From contig JAJKFH010003680.1 of NCBI GenBank assembly GCA_023333565.1, forward strand, positions 744,001-808,000: a stretch of DNA of 64,000 nucleotides. Reading direction: 5' to 3'. Source of the stretch: Puffinus mauretanicus. Taxonomy: Eukaryota; Chordata; Aves; Procellariiformes; Procellariidae. The notes beneath the pieces are model-generated. The model was not told the origin of the DNA and searched no databases. It saw only the letters and a program-made list of their open reading frames with translations. Positions within the stretch are counted from its first letter, which is position 1, and each line of letters opens with the position of its first letter. Shown piece by piece: positions 25,855-35,857 of the stretch. The position numbers and the translations under genes are program-made.

Positions 25855-26415
25855 TGTTGTGGTTTAACCCAGCAGGCAGCCAAACACCACACAGCTGCTC
25901 ACTCACTCCCCCCCGCCCCTGCAGCAGGTTGGGGGGGGAGAAACAAAAAAAAAAGTAAAATTTGTGGATTGAGATAAAGACAGTTTAATAGAACAGAAAA
26001 GGAAGGGAAAATAATAATAATGATAATGATGATAGAATTTACAAAATAAGTGATGCATGATGCAATTGCTCACCACCCGCTGATCGATGCCCAGCCCGTC
26101 CCCGAGCAGTGATTGCTGCCCCCTGACCAACTCCCCCCAGATTATATACTGAGCATGATGTCACATGGTATGGAATACCCCGTTGGTCAGTTGGGTCAGC
26201 TGTCCTGGCTATGCCCCCTCCCAGCTTCTTGTGCACCTGGCAGAGCATGGGAAGCTGAAAAGTCCTTGACTAAGTAAGCAAGCACTACTTAGCAACAACT
26301 AAGTTGTTGTGTGTTATCAGTGTGTTATCAACATTCTTCTCATACTAAATCCAAAACACAGCACTATATAACTACTAAGAAGAAATTTAACTCTATCCCA
26401 GCTGAAACCAGGACA
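25855..26415 (-). mobile_element. Solo LTR of an avian endogenous retrovirus
   Basis: A 561-bp LTR bounded by TG...CA and by a perfect 5-bp target duplication (GTGGG). It reads 5' to 3' on the minus strand: it starts tgtcctggtttcagctggga, then a U3 part, a TATA-like agtatataat (plus 26141-26150) with a TGACATCA site just upstream (plus 26156-26163), a poly-A signal ATTAAA (plus 25984-25989) and the end aaaccacaaca. The 5-bp duplication suits ERVL- or ERV1-type elements better than ERVK, which usually leaves 6. No internal gag-pol sequence is present, so the provirus was lost by LTR-LTR recombination. It lies in sense with GABRG3. Confidence 0.95.
26142..26163 (-). promoter_or_regulatory. LTR core promoter: TATA-like box and CRE-like site
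   Basis: On the minus strand TGACATCA (a CRE-like sequence) is followed a few bases later by agtatataat. This is the U3 promoter of the solo LTR. Both parts are intact enough to be recognised; activity is not shown by the sequence. Confidence 0.65.
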
Positions 26416-26420
26416 GTGGG
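26416..26420 (+). repeat. Target-site duplication GTGGG (right)
   Basis: Exact copy of the five bases at 25850-25854, directly after the terminal CA of the plus-strand LTR sequence. Confidence 0.9.
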
Positions 26421-28289
26421 CGAGAAGGCAAAGTAAAGCCCTCACCTGCCACCTGTTCTGGGGTGGAATACAGAAACGTGGCTACACTGAATTTGCTCCC
26501 CCTCTCCCTTCTTCCCTACATGTGCAGGCAACTTGCACAGGAGCACAGGGAGCCTGACATCAATATCAGTTTGGATTACCATGCAAATCGCGCACTCAGC
26601 CACCTTTTCCAGGGGCTGCAATAGATCCCCCATGTAGATACAGATGCTTGATGCAGAGGAAGCCCACACGCCCATCAAAATTACACCGTCATGATCCTTA
26701 TGATTGCTGAAATATAAAAATGCAGCTGAAGTTAAACCCTATGGTAGCTCATATTTATAACATACACAGCATGAGCACAGGCTTCTGAGTTCCCTTCCGT
26801 GGGTTTATAAGATGACCATTGCCAAGAAAAGGGAGTTAGTAGAACAGCAGTACTGAAGATATGCATGATATCAAATTAGTATAGCAACAAAAAAGTCCAT
26901 GACAGACTTCTCCAATAATTTTTCTATATCCTTATGTCCTTCCACTGTACATAATTCTTTAATTTTTAACTTTAATTTGCATCTCACTAGATATCAATCT
27001 GGCCTACTGTGTTTTAAATAATAATAAAAGGTAGCACTTTTGTAAATCTTCAGAACGTAGTGCTTTGCTTAAACAGATTGACCTCTAGATTGTATGCTGA
27101 GTCAAAAAGGTGCTTTCTGTATTTTTTGTCAATCTTTGCTTTCGAAAAAAAGATGAGGTGGCAGTGCAGAAGCATGGTACTAAATTCAGAAATTCCATTA
27201 AATTTAAAAGGATTATCATTGCTTGCATAACACCTTGTTTCAATGAGGTGTCAGATATTGTTTGAAATGAATAGCCTGGCATTATGGTTAGGTGTGATTC
27301 AAGAGTTAAAGTTTCTAGGTGATTTGAGAGAGATTTCTTGTTTTCCCCTTGCAATATGCCATTGGATTAACCACTTTTTAAGAAGAAAGCACACTTCTGT
27401 AATGGAGAAGCAGATATTTTTGGGGGGTATATGATCTATATGGCTCGAGGTCTGATTTTGCTCGAGTTTTCTCACATCTAGTGAGAGGTGATATCTCAGA
27501 AGACTAGACGTCTCACATCTAGTCACTGATGAGATATAACTGAGCCTGGGAGCCACGCGGCAGGATGACATGCCTGTTACGGCAGGGCTACATATGATCA
27601 TCCTTGGGACAGAATGGCTTTTCTCCAAGACAATGCTAATCCCATTCAGCTCCAGCGCGTCTCTCCGAGTTTTCACGAAGGTTTACATTCTTATGCCCCT
27701 TCCCCAAAGAACAGATCTCACCAACGTGAGTGTTGCCGTTCAGCCACAGGGAATTATGCAGCTATTCCAGACCTTTTCCTGTAGGAGATGCAGGTGTGCA
27801 GCAGAAATGGAAGGTGTTTGAAGTCCTTGTTGCCAAGCGTCTTAATACCTTTATCCATCTCACACCTACCCTACTACTCAGTGGTGATAATCTAAAATAT
27901 CTCACTTACCACAAGCTTATTTGGCATCTGTGATTCCTTGCAACAACTCTAATAATTGCCTGGTAGATCCCTGTCACTTCTTTGGTTCTGACCAGCAAAA
28001 TGCACACTGGGTGAAAGATTCTGAGTTATTCAAACAGCTTCCCAGGTTCTAAATTAAAGCTGTAACCACTCTAGAAAAAGACAAGGTGAGTTCAGTGAAA
28101 ACCTTGCCATCCAAAGGGCTGCAGCAGCCAGAAAATAAATACAAACCAAACTAAATGTTAGAACCAACAAGAATGGGAAAATCAGCCTGAAAATTTAACA
28201 ATTCCTTTATAACATACACTGTCACCTGAAACACAGTGCTCATCTCCAGCTGTCCTATTTTAAAAAATTTAGAATAGAGGGAGCTGAGA
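26421..28289 (-). other. GABRG3: GABRG3 intron, between the first LTR and the old L3 LINE
   Basis: Unique intron sequence. Around 27440-27830 there is a CpG-containing stretch with a diverged direct repeat (about 27470 and 27511) and an open plus-strand frame of 83 codons (27570-27821) whose resemblance to a reverse transcriptase is discussed as a finding. No exon recognised. Confidence 0.65.
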
Positions 28290-28620
28290 GATGAATTATG
28301 GGAATTGCTGGATTCAGAAACCACCGTTGTGTGAGGAGAGGCTGAAAAGTGTGGGACAGTTTATTTTAGGAAAAAAGACAGAGGTGTTGACAACAGCTTT
28401 CAAAATGATGCATGACATCAAGAAGGTAGCACAAGTGCTTCTAGATGTGTCCCCACAGAATACAAAAAGGAGGGAGCTTGCTATTAAATTCAGAGGGCAG
28501 AAAATTTAAAAAAAGGTAGAATTATTTTTCAGTGAAGTACACAATAAAGTTTATTGCCCATTGATGGTTATTATGAAAGCTTTAAAAAAACTCCAAGAAC
28601 ACTAAACAAGCCTACAGTTA
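28290..28620 (+). mobile_element. Old L3/CR1-type LINE fragment, 5' part
   Basis: Plus-strand sequence like the late ORF2 and 3' UTR of amniote L3/CR1 elements: a gaggagaggctgaaaagtgt motif (CEERLK), then a TTAFKMMHDIKK-like peptide, then a 3' UTR with ggttattatgaaagctt. Strongly diverged. The matching 3' end appears about 0.85 kb later, which suggests a split element. Confidence 0.55.
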
Positions 28621-28659
28621 AGACACCAGAATGTATACAGTAGGAATTTAAAAAATGAA

Positions 28660-29370
28660 ATAGGGATTGGGAAAGAGAGAAACCCTCATTCCCTTTCAGG
28701 GCATCTCAACCTGTGCCCAAGAGCATTGGGAAGAAAGTTTCCATCTTGGGAGGACTGATGGGAGAGGAGGGCTACCACAGCTGCTGCCAGGAAATCTACC
28801 AGTGTTGACGGATGCAGAGTCTTCCCCTCCTCACCAGCTTGCCAGTTTTGGCAGTGCCTTTCAGCCTGAGGTGCATAAAATAGCAGAAATCGATGGTCTT
28901 GTCCTTTTATCACCTGGTTAGCCTCTGACATGTCTCTGGCTGCTGGGTGATTAATCTGGGGAAAGACCTAGCAGTGCTCTCTGGCCCTGGAAATGATGCA
29001 GAGACACCTGAGCCAGCTGCCAAAGAGCCACCCGGGCTCTGGGGACAGCCTGGTTTGGAGGTGCCCCAGCCTGGCAGCCCGGAGCAAAGGGGCACAAGGA
29101 GTCCATGGGAAGCCCTGGGCAGTGGGATGCTGCCGCAGGGGGGATCCCAGCGTTTAACCCTGCTGAAGGGAGGCTGCACATGTTGCATTGCCACCGCAGC
29201 TCTGCCTGGCAGCCCAAACCTTCCGAGGGAGAGAAGATTGCTATTGATGTTTCTGTAGTGTGTCTGGCAGCAATGACCAACAGATGTTCACCATCTTCCA
29301 GGACTCTTCAGAACTGTAATTTAAGGCAAAAGCAAGACAAAGAGCCAGCACAGATCACCTTGTGATCTGA
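28660..29370. other. GC-rich block inside the split old LINE
   Basis: About 0.7 kb that is richer in GC than the intron, densest at 28980-29250 (for example gagccacccgggctctgggg). It has overlapping open frames on both strands (up to 109 codons) but no recognisable domain, splice boundary or repeat family. Its place between the two parts of an old LINE suggests a later insertion, but no target duplication was established. Confidence 0.4.
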
Positions 29371-29459
29371 CTGGGGTTTTGGTCTGATTCAGACCTATGC
29401 AGAATCCACAAACTTCACATAGACAGCTTCCCAAATTAACAAGATAATTTAATTTTCTC

Positions 29460-29560
29460 TTGCAGAGTATCTCAGAAACTTCAGGTATGACCTGTTGCTA
29501 GAACATGATGCTGGACTAGATGTAGGGTCCAGTTTGATCTGGCAATTTTTGTATTTTTAA
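29460..29560 (+). mobile_element. Old L3/CR1-type LINE fragment, 3' end
   Basis: The string actggactagatgtagggtcc followed by agtttgatctggcaattttt matches the conserved L3 3' terminus (tactgggctagatggaccattggtctgatccag type). It is in the same orientation as the fragment at 28290 and is probably the end of the same element. Confidence 0.6.
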
Positions 29561-32239
29561 CAACAGAGTACTTATGTTAATAAAATGCCCCATTGCTGCT
29601 GTCCTTGGATACTCATGAGGTGTGAGCCAAAATAATTTTCTTCCTTGCAATATTAAGTAGAGCTAAAAGAGTGAGTCCTTTTCCAAAATAGCTTGGAGAG
29701 ACATTAATTTTTTTAGTGTTCTTCACACTTTGCTGATAATGCATTTCTTGTTTATGTCTGGGAAACAAATATACCCCTTTTTGGCATCAGTCTTAGGTGC
29801 TGCTGCACTTCTGCTAAGCTCTCCACCCTGGACACCATTCTAGCAGCTATGTTGTAAATCATTTCTTTGCCTCAGGACCTTATAGTTGCAAGGTCAATTG
29901 CTGCTGAAACGATGATTACTATAAAGCTGCTATGTATAAAGAGGCTGACAATCACAGTGCCCTTGAGCATTGACTGTAGGATGTGGCTACCATCCCATTT
30001 TCTGCACCAGACAAGACTATAGTTAACTAGTGTACTCTTCACTCTACAGTATGGCCCCAGAGAAGGAAAAACTGAACAGCTGTCCTGTGATTTCATCTCT
30101 AGTATTAATATTAAACAAAAATGTATCCAGAAGAAGTCTTTAAAATTAAAGCTTTCACAGACATACTATTGATTCTGGCTTATAAATTTACCTCTTCTTA
30201 GATAATTCAAATAAATGTCTCCTTACTGCACATTTTCATATTTGCACCTGAAACCCAGGACTGAATTCTTTACCTGCTATGGAAGAATGGAGTGTAATTT
30301 TTACTTTATAAATATAGAGCTGCACAATGTGGAGGAATAGGACTTCAAAATTTCACAAGGTAATTGCGTTTCTGGACTGACACTGTCTCCTGTTCTGGTA
30401 ATGTCCACCACAACTTAGCTCTCCGGTCCCTGGTGGCATGGGACCCAGCCTGGGACCTCCTCCTTGTTTTGGACACAGACTAACAAGGGAAGCAATGTGG
30501 AGGAGAAACGACCGGCTGCAGATTGTTCCACAAGACCAACAACAGAGTCAGAAGAAGTACTGAGGGCTCTGGTGTCTCCAGCCACATCTGTCACATTGCA
30601 CTGCTTATCCCAATGGGTTTCTGAATGTACTGCTGCATGTTTGAGATGATCCTTCAAAATGTTCCTGTTGATAGGGTAAGCTTTTTTTAAGGTCCATACA
30701 CTATGCTAGTCTCTTGACATTCAAGCTCATGGCCTTGAATACGTTGGTTGGTTTGGCTATTGTTAAACTTGCTAACAGTTCTCTCTGAAGATGATCTGGA
30801 AACCAGCTTAATGGGCCAAGGACAACAGCATCACTCTCACTCCTCAGTGATATTGTTATCCTTTTTTGTTAATAGAACAGCTTTTTTTTGTGCTCAGAAT
30901 ATCTCAAAATACAATGGATATCTCAGTAAGGAAAGCTTAGGCTTTTGCCATCTGCTGCAATTATTAAATCTGAGGGATTTACATAATGGTAACACATAGT
31001 TAATTAAACTTCACTCATAAGAAATGAAAATAAAAAATAAATTATGTTACCAATCATCTTTCCTCACATAATATATCTGGCTAAACTGAACATGTAGAGT
31101 AGTTTCATCTACAGTTTGGCATTTCTTGCTGACTTTTTTTTTTTCTGTTTAAGCATTAAAAAAATTAAGGCTAATTTTTCCTCATCAGATTTTTTCCAGA
31201 TATTTCATTAACAATCCACCCAAGTTATTAAGAAACAAGAAAGACAAAACCGGATGCATGAAAGAACAAGATTTCACAGCCTCCTCCTAGCTGGTGCCGG
31301 GAGCACAAGGGGACTATGGTACTTGAGCAGACCCAGGCACCTCCAGGCTCCTTTTAGGATGTTGTCTCTGGGTAATACCATTTCCCAGACACCTAGCTAA
31401 ATTCCTCCATTTATGCCAGAGTGGCTAAATACTTTAGGATACAGCCCAATTCTAATCACATCAATGTGAAAAGGCCTTTGAGACATCACTGAAAGGTTAG
31501 TAACCACCGCTAGCACTGGTGTTGCTCACCAGTCAGGGGCTGGTGGTTTACAGCGTGTTTCCACCTACAGTGGTTTAAGGGAAGAGCTCAGTTACTACTA
31601 CTACTTTTTTTGCAGGGTAAACTGTAAGATATCCTCTCAGAGCTCCTTTGCCCTGCATGTTTCCTTGCAAGATGAAGCAAAATCTACACTTTGGTTCAGA
31701 AGGAACCAAAACCAGTCAAGGAGTAAGGGCCACTCTGGGAATTTCATGAGAGATATTTGAATGTGTGGGATGTCAGTGAAAACAAATGGCATCTGCCCTG
31801 CTTCTTTCTCTGTGATAATTTCAGAGCAAAAGGATACTGTAATAATGAAAAAATATTGATAGTCTTTCCTCAGCAATGAATTCAAAGTTTACAGAACACA
31901 GCAGGGACTCTGGCATAGCAACGTCGCATTCCTTGAGAAACATGGTTACTACAAAAGTATTAAATTATTTTTCAATAAAATATTTCATACACATAAACAC
32001 ATAAAGCAGCTGGAAAGAAAAATAGAATTCTAATTCTGTCTTTAAACCCCAGTGATAAGTGGCTTCCTTCAGATTCCAGGAGATAGATAAATTTAAAGAC
32101 AGGCTTGCATGCAGCCTTGCTTTCTGCTATCCTCTCAACTAGGGCTCAGGAATGCCATATTGAAGATAAAATTTAATTTCCATGAGAGGACTGGATGACT
32201 CTGACTGGATGAACTGATAATGGCACCTAGAGCTTTTTG
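29561..32239 (-). other. GABRG3: GABRG3 intron, between old LINE and CR1
   Basis: Unique AT-rich intron. Nothing recognised beyond short T-rich runs (near 31133-31144). No exon or RNA gene seen. Confidence 0.7.
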
Positions 32240-32881
32240 CCTTTGAAAGTCACTGGTTCAAACAGAGGTCAAACTGTGACCGATCTTTGCTCCCCTCTGA
32301 TGGCTGTTGGCAGAGGTGACCAGCTCCGGTGCAGGTGCATCCCAGGGGATCGCGGTGCGCAGGGAGGGTTCCTGAGCCAGGGAAACGCCAGGGGAGCGCA
32401 GAGACCCGCCGGGAGCCGGCAGCTCTCACGAGGGCGGCTGACAAGGCCTGGGTGGGGCCAGGAGTGATGGCGGCCACCCCCCGCTCCCACTTAAGGCAGC
32501 CCCAGGGAGCGCTGGCGACTGGGAGCGCTGCGACCAGGACGGGCGAACAGGGCCTGGCGCGGCAGCCAGTTTGCGTGGCAGTTCACACGGGAGGGCACGC
32601 AGGGAGGGTGCCTCTTCGAAGGAGGGGCATTCCACGGGCCGAGTGGGAGACTTGGCGCACACGTAACCCAGCAACCGGGCGCCATTCTGTGACCATCTGC
32701 ACAGGTCAAGGGCACGCATCCTGCCTGAGCCTCAAGGCAGAATGGTGGGCCCTCGTCCGAGAGCAGCTCCGGCTGGGGGGTCTGCACCATCTACCCCATT
32801 GGTGGCCGATGACTCCACTGCTGAAGGGAGAGGCTGCAGTGCAGACCTCAGACTGCCTAGACCTTTCTCCTGGGGCAGGGA

Positions 32882-33795
32882 CCTGCCTGCAAAAGGTGTG
32901 CCCAGGTGGAGAACCTCCGGCAGCAGGTGGCTGAGCTGCAGGAGGCGGTGAGAAGGCTGCGTAACATCAGGGAGGCTGAGAAGCAGTCAGACAGCTGGTT
33001 CCAAGCGCAGCCTGCAGTGGACCCACAGCCCATGGCCAAACAGCAAAAAACTCCCCCACCGGCACATGCAGAAGGGAGGGGGCCAATAATGCAGAAGAAC
33101 GGACGGTTGCAACAGCAAGGACCAGCAGGAGGAAGAGACATCCCCCAAAGCCTGAGGTGCTCTTGCAGAACCAGTTCACCCCACTGCAGACTGAACAGGA
33201 AAGACCTGTCACCAGGAGAGACGCTGGAGCTGAGTAAGGCAGCCCGATCTGCCCCCCATAAAACAACCAGCGCAACTAAGAAAAGGCGACGGGTGATAGC
33301 AGTAGGCGACTCTCTTCTGAGAGGTACGGAGGGACCCGTTTGCTGACCTGACGCACTCTCTAGAGAGGTGTGCTGCGTACCAGGTGTTCGTATCAAGGAT
33401 GTCACCGAGACACTACCAAGCCTCGTACCTAGACTGACCATTATCTGCTGCTGCTGTTTCACGTGGGCACCAGTGATACAGCCAGGAGCAGTCTGAGGAG
33501 TATCAAGAAGGATTACAGAGCCCTGGGAGACATGTTAAGGGACTCTGGAGCGCAGGCAGTTTTTTCATCAATCCTCCTGGTCAAAGGGAAGGGGTTTGAA
33601 AGAGCCAGTCGAATCTGGTGAGTCAACAAATGGTTACAGGACAGGTGCCACAGCCAGGGGTTTAGCTACTTGGACCATGGGATTCGCTTTGAGAAACCTG
33701 GTCTACTGGGGGCTGATGGGGTCTATCTCTCAGAGAAGGGGAAGAGCATCTTCGGTCACAAGCTTGCCAAGCTGGTGAAGAGGGCTTTAAACTAA
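32882..33795 (+). pseudogene. CR1 ORF1 remnant (Cys motif, coiled coil, esterase-like domain)
   Basis: The frame reads CKRCAQVENLRQQVAELQEA (a CxxC motif leading into a Leu-rich coiled coil), later RRRVIAVGDSLLRG, whose GDSL is the nucleophile motif of the SGNH/GDSL esterase fold found in CR1 ORF1 proteins. It then stops (near 33344) and continues in other frames with LPGVRIKDVTETLPSL, HVGTSDTARSS-like, a KGFERAS- and WINKWLQ-like stretch, and ends in FGHKLAKLVKRALN before TAA at 33793-33795. At least two frameshifts and one stop are visible. In the family this protein is thought to aid retrotransposition; this copy cannot be translated whole. The true ORF1 start lies further 5' and was not fixed. 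Confidence 0.82.
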
Positions 33796-33970
33796 AGTTG
33801 CCGAGGGAGGGGAACCTCAATCCACCCCACTCCTACCAGTCTGATGCCAGTGCCAGCAATAGATGCCCAGAGCCTGCAGAAGGATCACAGGTCAGCAGGA
33901 GAGCACCTGAAGAGCAGCACAAGGAATTCCAGCCACTCCAGCCAGTAAGTCAGCTTCATTGGGGGCCCAC

Positions 33971-35718
33971 CTTAAATGCCTTTATGCAAACACACGTAGC
34001 ATGGGGAATAAACAAGAGGAGTTAGAGACGTGCACACCTGCAAGGCTACGATCTTACTGGCATCACGGACATGTGGTAGGATGGCTCCTATGATTGGAGT
34101 GTTGGAAGGATACAGGCTCTTTGGGAAGGACAGGCAGGGGAGTCGAGGAGGGGGTGTCGCACTCTATGTCAATGACCAGCTGGAGCTGGAGCTGCATGGA
34201 TCTCCGCCTGGGGGTGGATGAGGAGCTGACCAAGAGCTTATGGGTCAGGATTAAAGGGAGGGCAGGGACAGGTGGCATTATAGTGGGGGTCTGCTACAGG
34301 CCACCCGACCAAGAAGGCCGAGCGGATGAGGCCCTTTGTAGACAGATAGGAGCAGCCTCATGTTCACAAGTCCTGGTCCTCATGGGGGACTTCAACCACC
34401 CTGATATCTGTTGGAGGGACAACTCGGCAGGGCATAACCAATCCAAGAGTTTCCTGGAATGCGTCGATGATAACTTTCATCTCCAAGTGATAGAGGAGCC
34501 AACGAGAAGAGGTGCTATGCTGGACCTTGTTCTCACCAACAAGCACAGCTTTGGCTGCAGTGACCATGAAATGATGGAGTTCAAGATCCTTAGGGCACCA
34601 AGGAGGGCGCACAGCAAGCTCATTATCCTGGACTTCAGGAGAGCAGATTTCGGTCTCTTCAGGGATCTACTTGGTAGAGTACCATGGGATAAAGCCTTGG
34701 AGGGAAGAGGGGCCCAAGAAAGCTGATTAACATTCAAGGATCACCTCCTCCAAGCTCAGGAGCGATGCATCCCAACAAAGAGGAAATCAGGCAAAAATGC
34801 CAGGAGGCCTGCATGGATGAACAAGGAGCTCCTGGACAAACTCAAAGACAAAAAGGAAGCCTACAGAGGGTGGAAGCAAGGACACATAGCCTGGGAGGAA
34901 TACAGAGAAATTGTCCGAGCAGCCAGGGATCAGGTTAGGAAAGCTAAAGCCCTGATAGAATTAAATCTGTCCAGGGAAGTCAAGGGCAACAAGAAAAGCT
35001 TCTATAGGTACATCGGTGATAAAAGGAAGCCTAGGGAAAGTGTGGGCCCTCTCCGGAAGGAAACAAGAGACGTGGTTACCCGGGATATGGAGCAGGCTGA
35101 GGTATTCCTCTTCACTGGCAAGTGCTCAAGCCTCACCACCCAAGTTGCAGAAGGCAAAGGCAGGGACTGGGAGAATGAAGAACCACCCACTGTAGGAGAA
35201 GATCAGGTTCAAGACCATCTAAGGAACCTGAAGGTGCACAAGCCCATGGGACATGATGAGATCCATCCGCGGGTCCTGAGGGAACTGGCGGATGAAGTTG
35301 CTAAGCCACTATCCATCATATTTGAGTAGTTGTGGCAGTCCAGTGAAATTCCCACTGACTGGAAAAGGGGAAACATAACACCCATTTTTAAAAAGGGAAA
35401 AAAGGAAGACCTGGGGAACTACAGGTCAGTCAGTCTCACCTCTGTGCCCAGCAAGATCATGGAGTAGATCCTCCTGGAAACTATGGTAAGGCACATGGAA
35501 AATAAGGAGATGTTTTGTGACAGTCAGCATGGCTTCACTAAGGGCAAATCATGCCTGACAAATTTGGTGGCCTTCTACGATGGGATTACAGTGTTGGTGG
35601 ATAAGGGAAGAGCAGCTGATATCATCTGCCTGGACTTGTGCAAAGCATTTGACACTGTCCCGCACGACATCATTGTCTCTAAATTGGAAAGACATGGATT
35701 TGACGGATGGACCACCTG
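33971..35718 (+). pseudogene. CR1 ORF2 remnant (endonuclease plus truncated reverse transcriptase)
   Basis: It starts with LKCLYANTRSMGNKQEELE, the ORF2 endonuclease opening. The endonuclease core is seen as VGVCYRPPDQEG, LVLMGDFNHPDICW (the GDFN motif) and a late GCSDHEMMEFKIL (the SDH motif), in a frame open from 34094 to 34726. After a stop, 34817-35329 gives [51 protein letters not shown] and a TAG at 35327-35329. Next come [20 protein letters not shown], a further TAG at 35464, [20 protein letters not shown] and [20 protein letters not shown]. The LNDFFAS-type segment before FTGKCSS is deleted. The polymerase FADDTKL box and everything after it is missing. Confidence 0.9.
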
Positions 35719-35857
35719 ATGAATTTTATCTGCCAGATACTGCAGGGGTATGGGGGCAGTGATGGCAGTGGGGAGGCCAATGACTTCTTTGTCATTGCTG
35801 GATTTTTGGCCTTCTTCCTTCTGACCAAGGTAGAAGTTACACACTTGGCAGCATAAC
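35719..35857 (+). other. Short open stretch next to the CR1 break, unassigned
   Basis: Directly after the CR1 break an ATG (35719) opens a 45-codon frame that has a Gly/Ser-rich part (GYGGSDGSGEAND) followed by a hydrophobic segment (FFVIAGFLAFFLL) and stops at TAA near 35854. It resembles the layout of a small single-span membrane protein, but I cannot assign it to a family and such a short frame can arise by chance. Confidence 0.2.

Larger units (their letters stand above)
32240..35718 (+). mobile_element. CR1 LINE with 5' UTR, ORF1 and most of ORF2; 3' end missing
   Basis: A near-full-length CR1 retrotransposon, antisense to GABRG3. It opens with a GC-rich 5' UTR (from about 32240-32320; exact start uncertain), followed by ORF1 (coiled coil, then an esterase-like domain ending at 33795) and ORF2 (endonuclease from about 33971, RT to 35718). 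The CR1 sequence stops abruptly inside the RT domain at [10 protein letters not shown], and what follows is unrelated. The thumb region, 3' UTR and 3' octamers are absent. That is the reverse of normal CR1 copies, which lose the 5' end. Multiple frameshifts and stops make it inactive. Confidence 0.94.

Noticed and set aside
32329..32934. Overlapping open frames on both strands, up to 201 codons
   Set aside because: They lie in the GC-rich CR1 5' leader and reflect scarcity of stop codons in GC-rich DNA. Only the ORF1 frame beginning with the CKRC motif is supported.
32857..33462. Minus-strand frame of 201 codons
   Set aside because: Shadow of CR1 ORF1 on the opposite strand.
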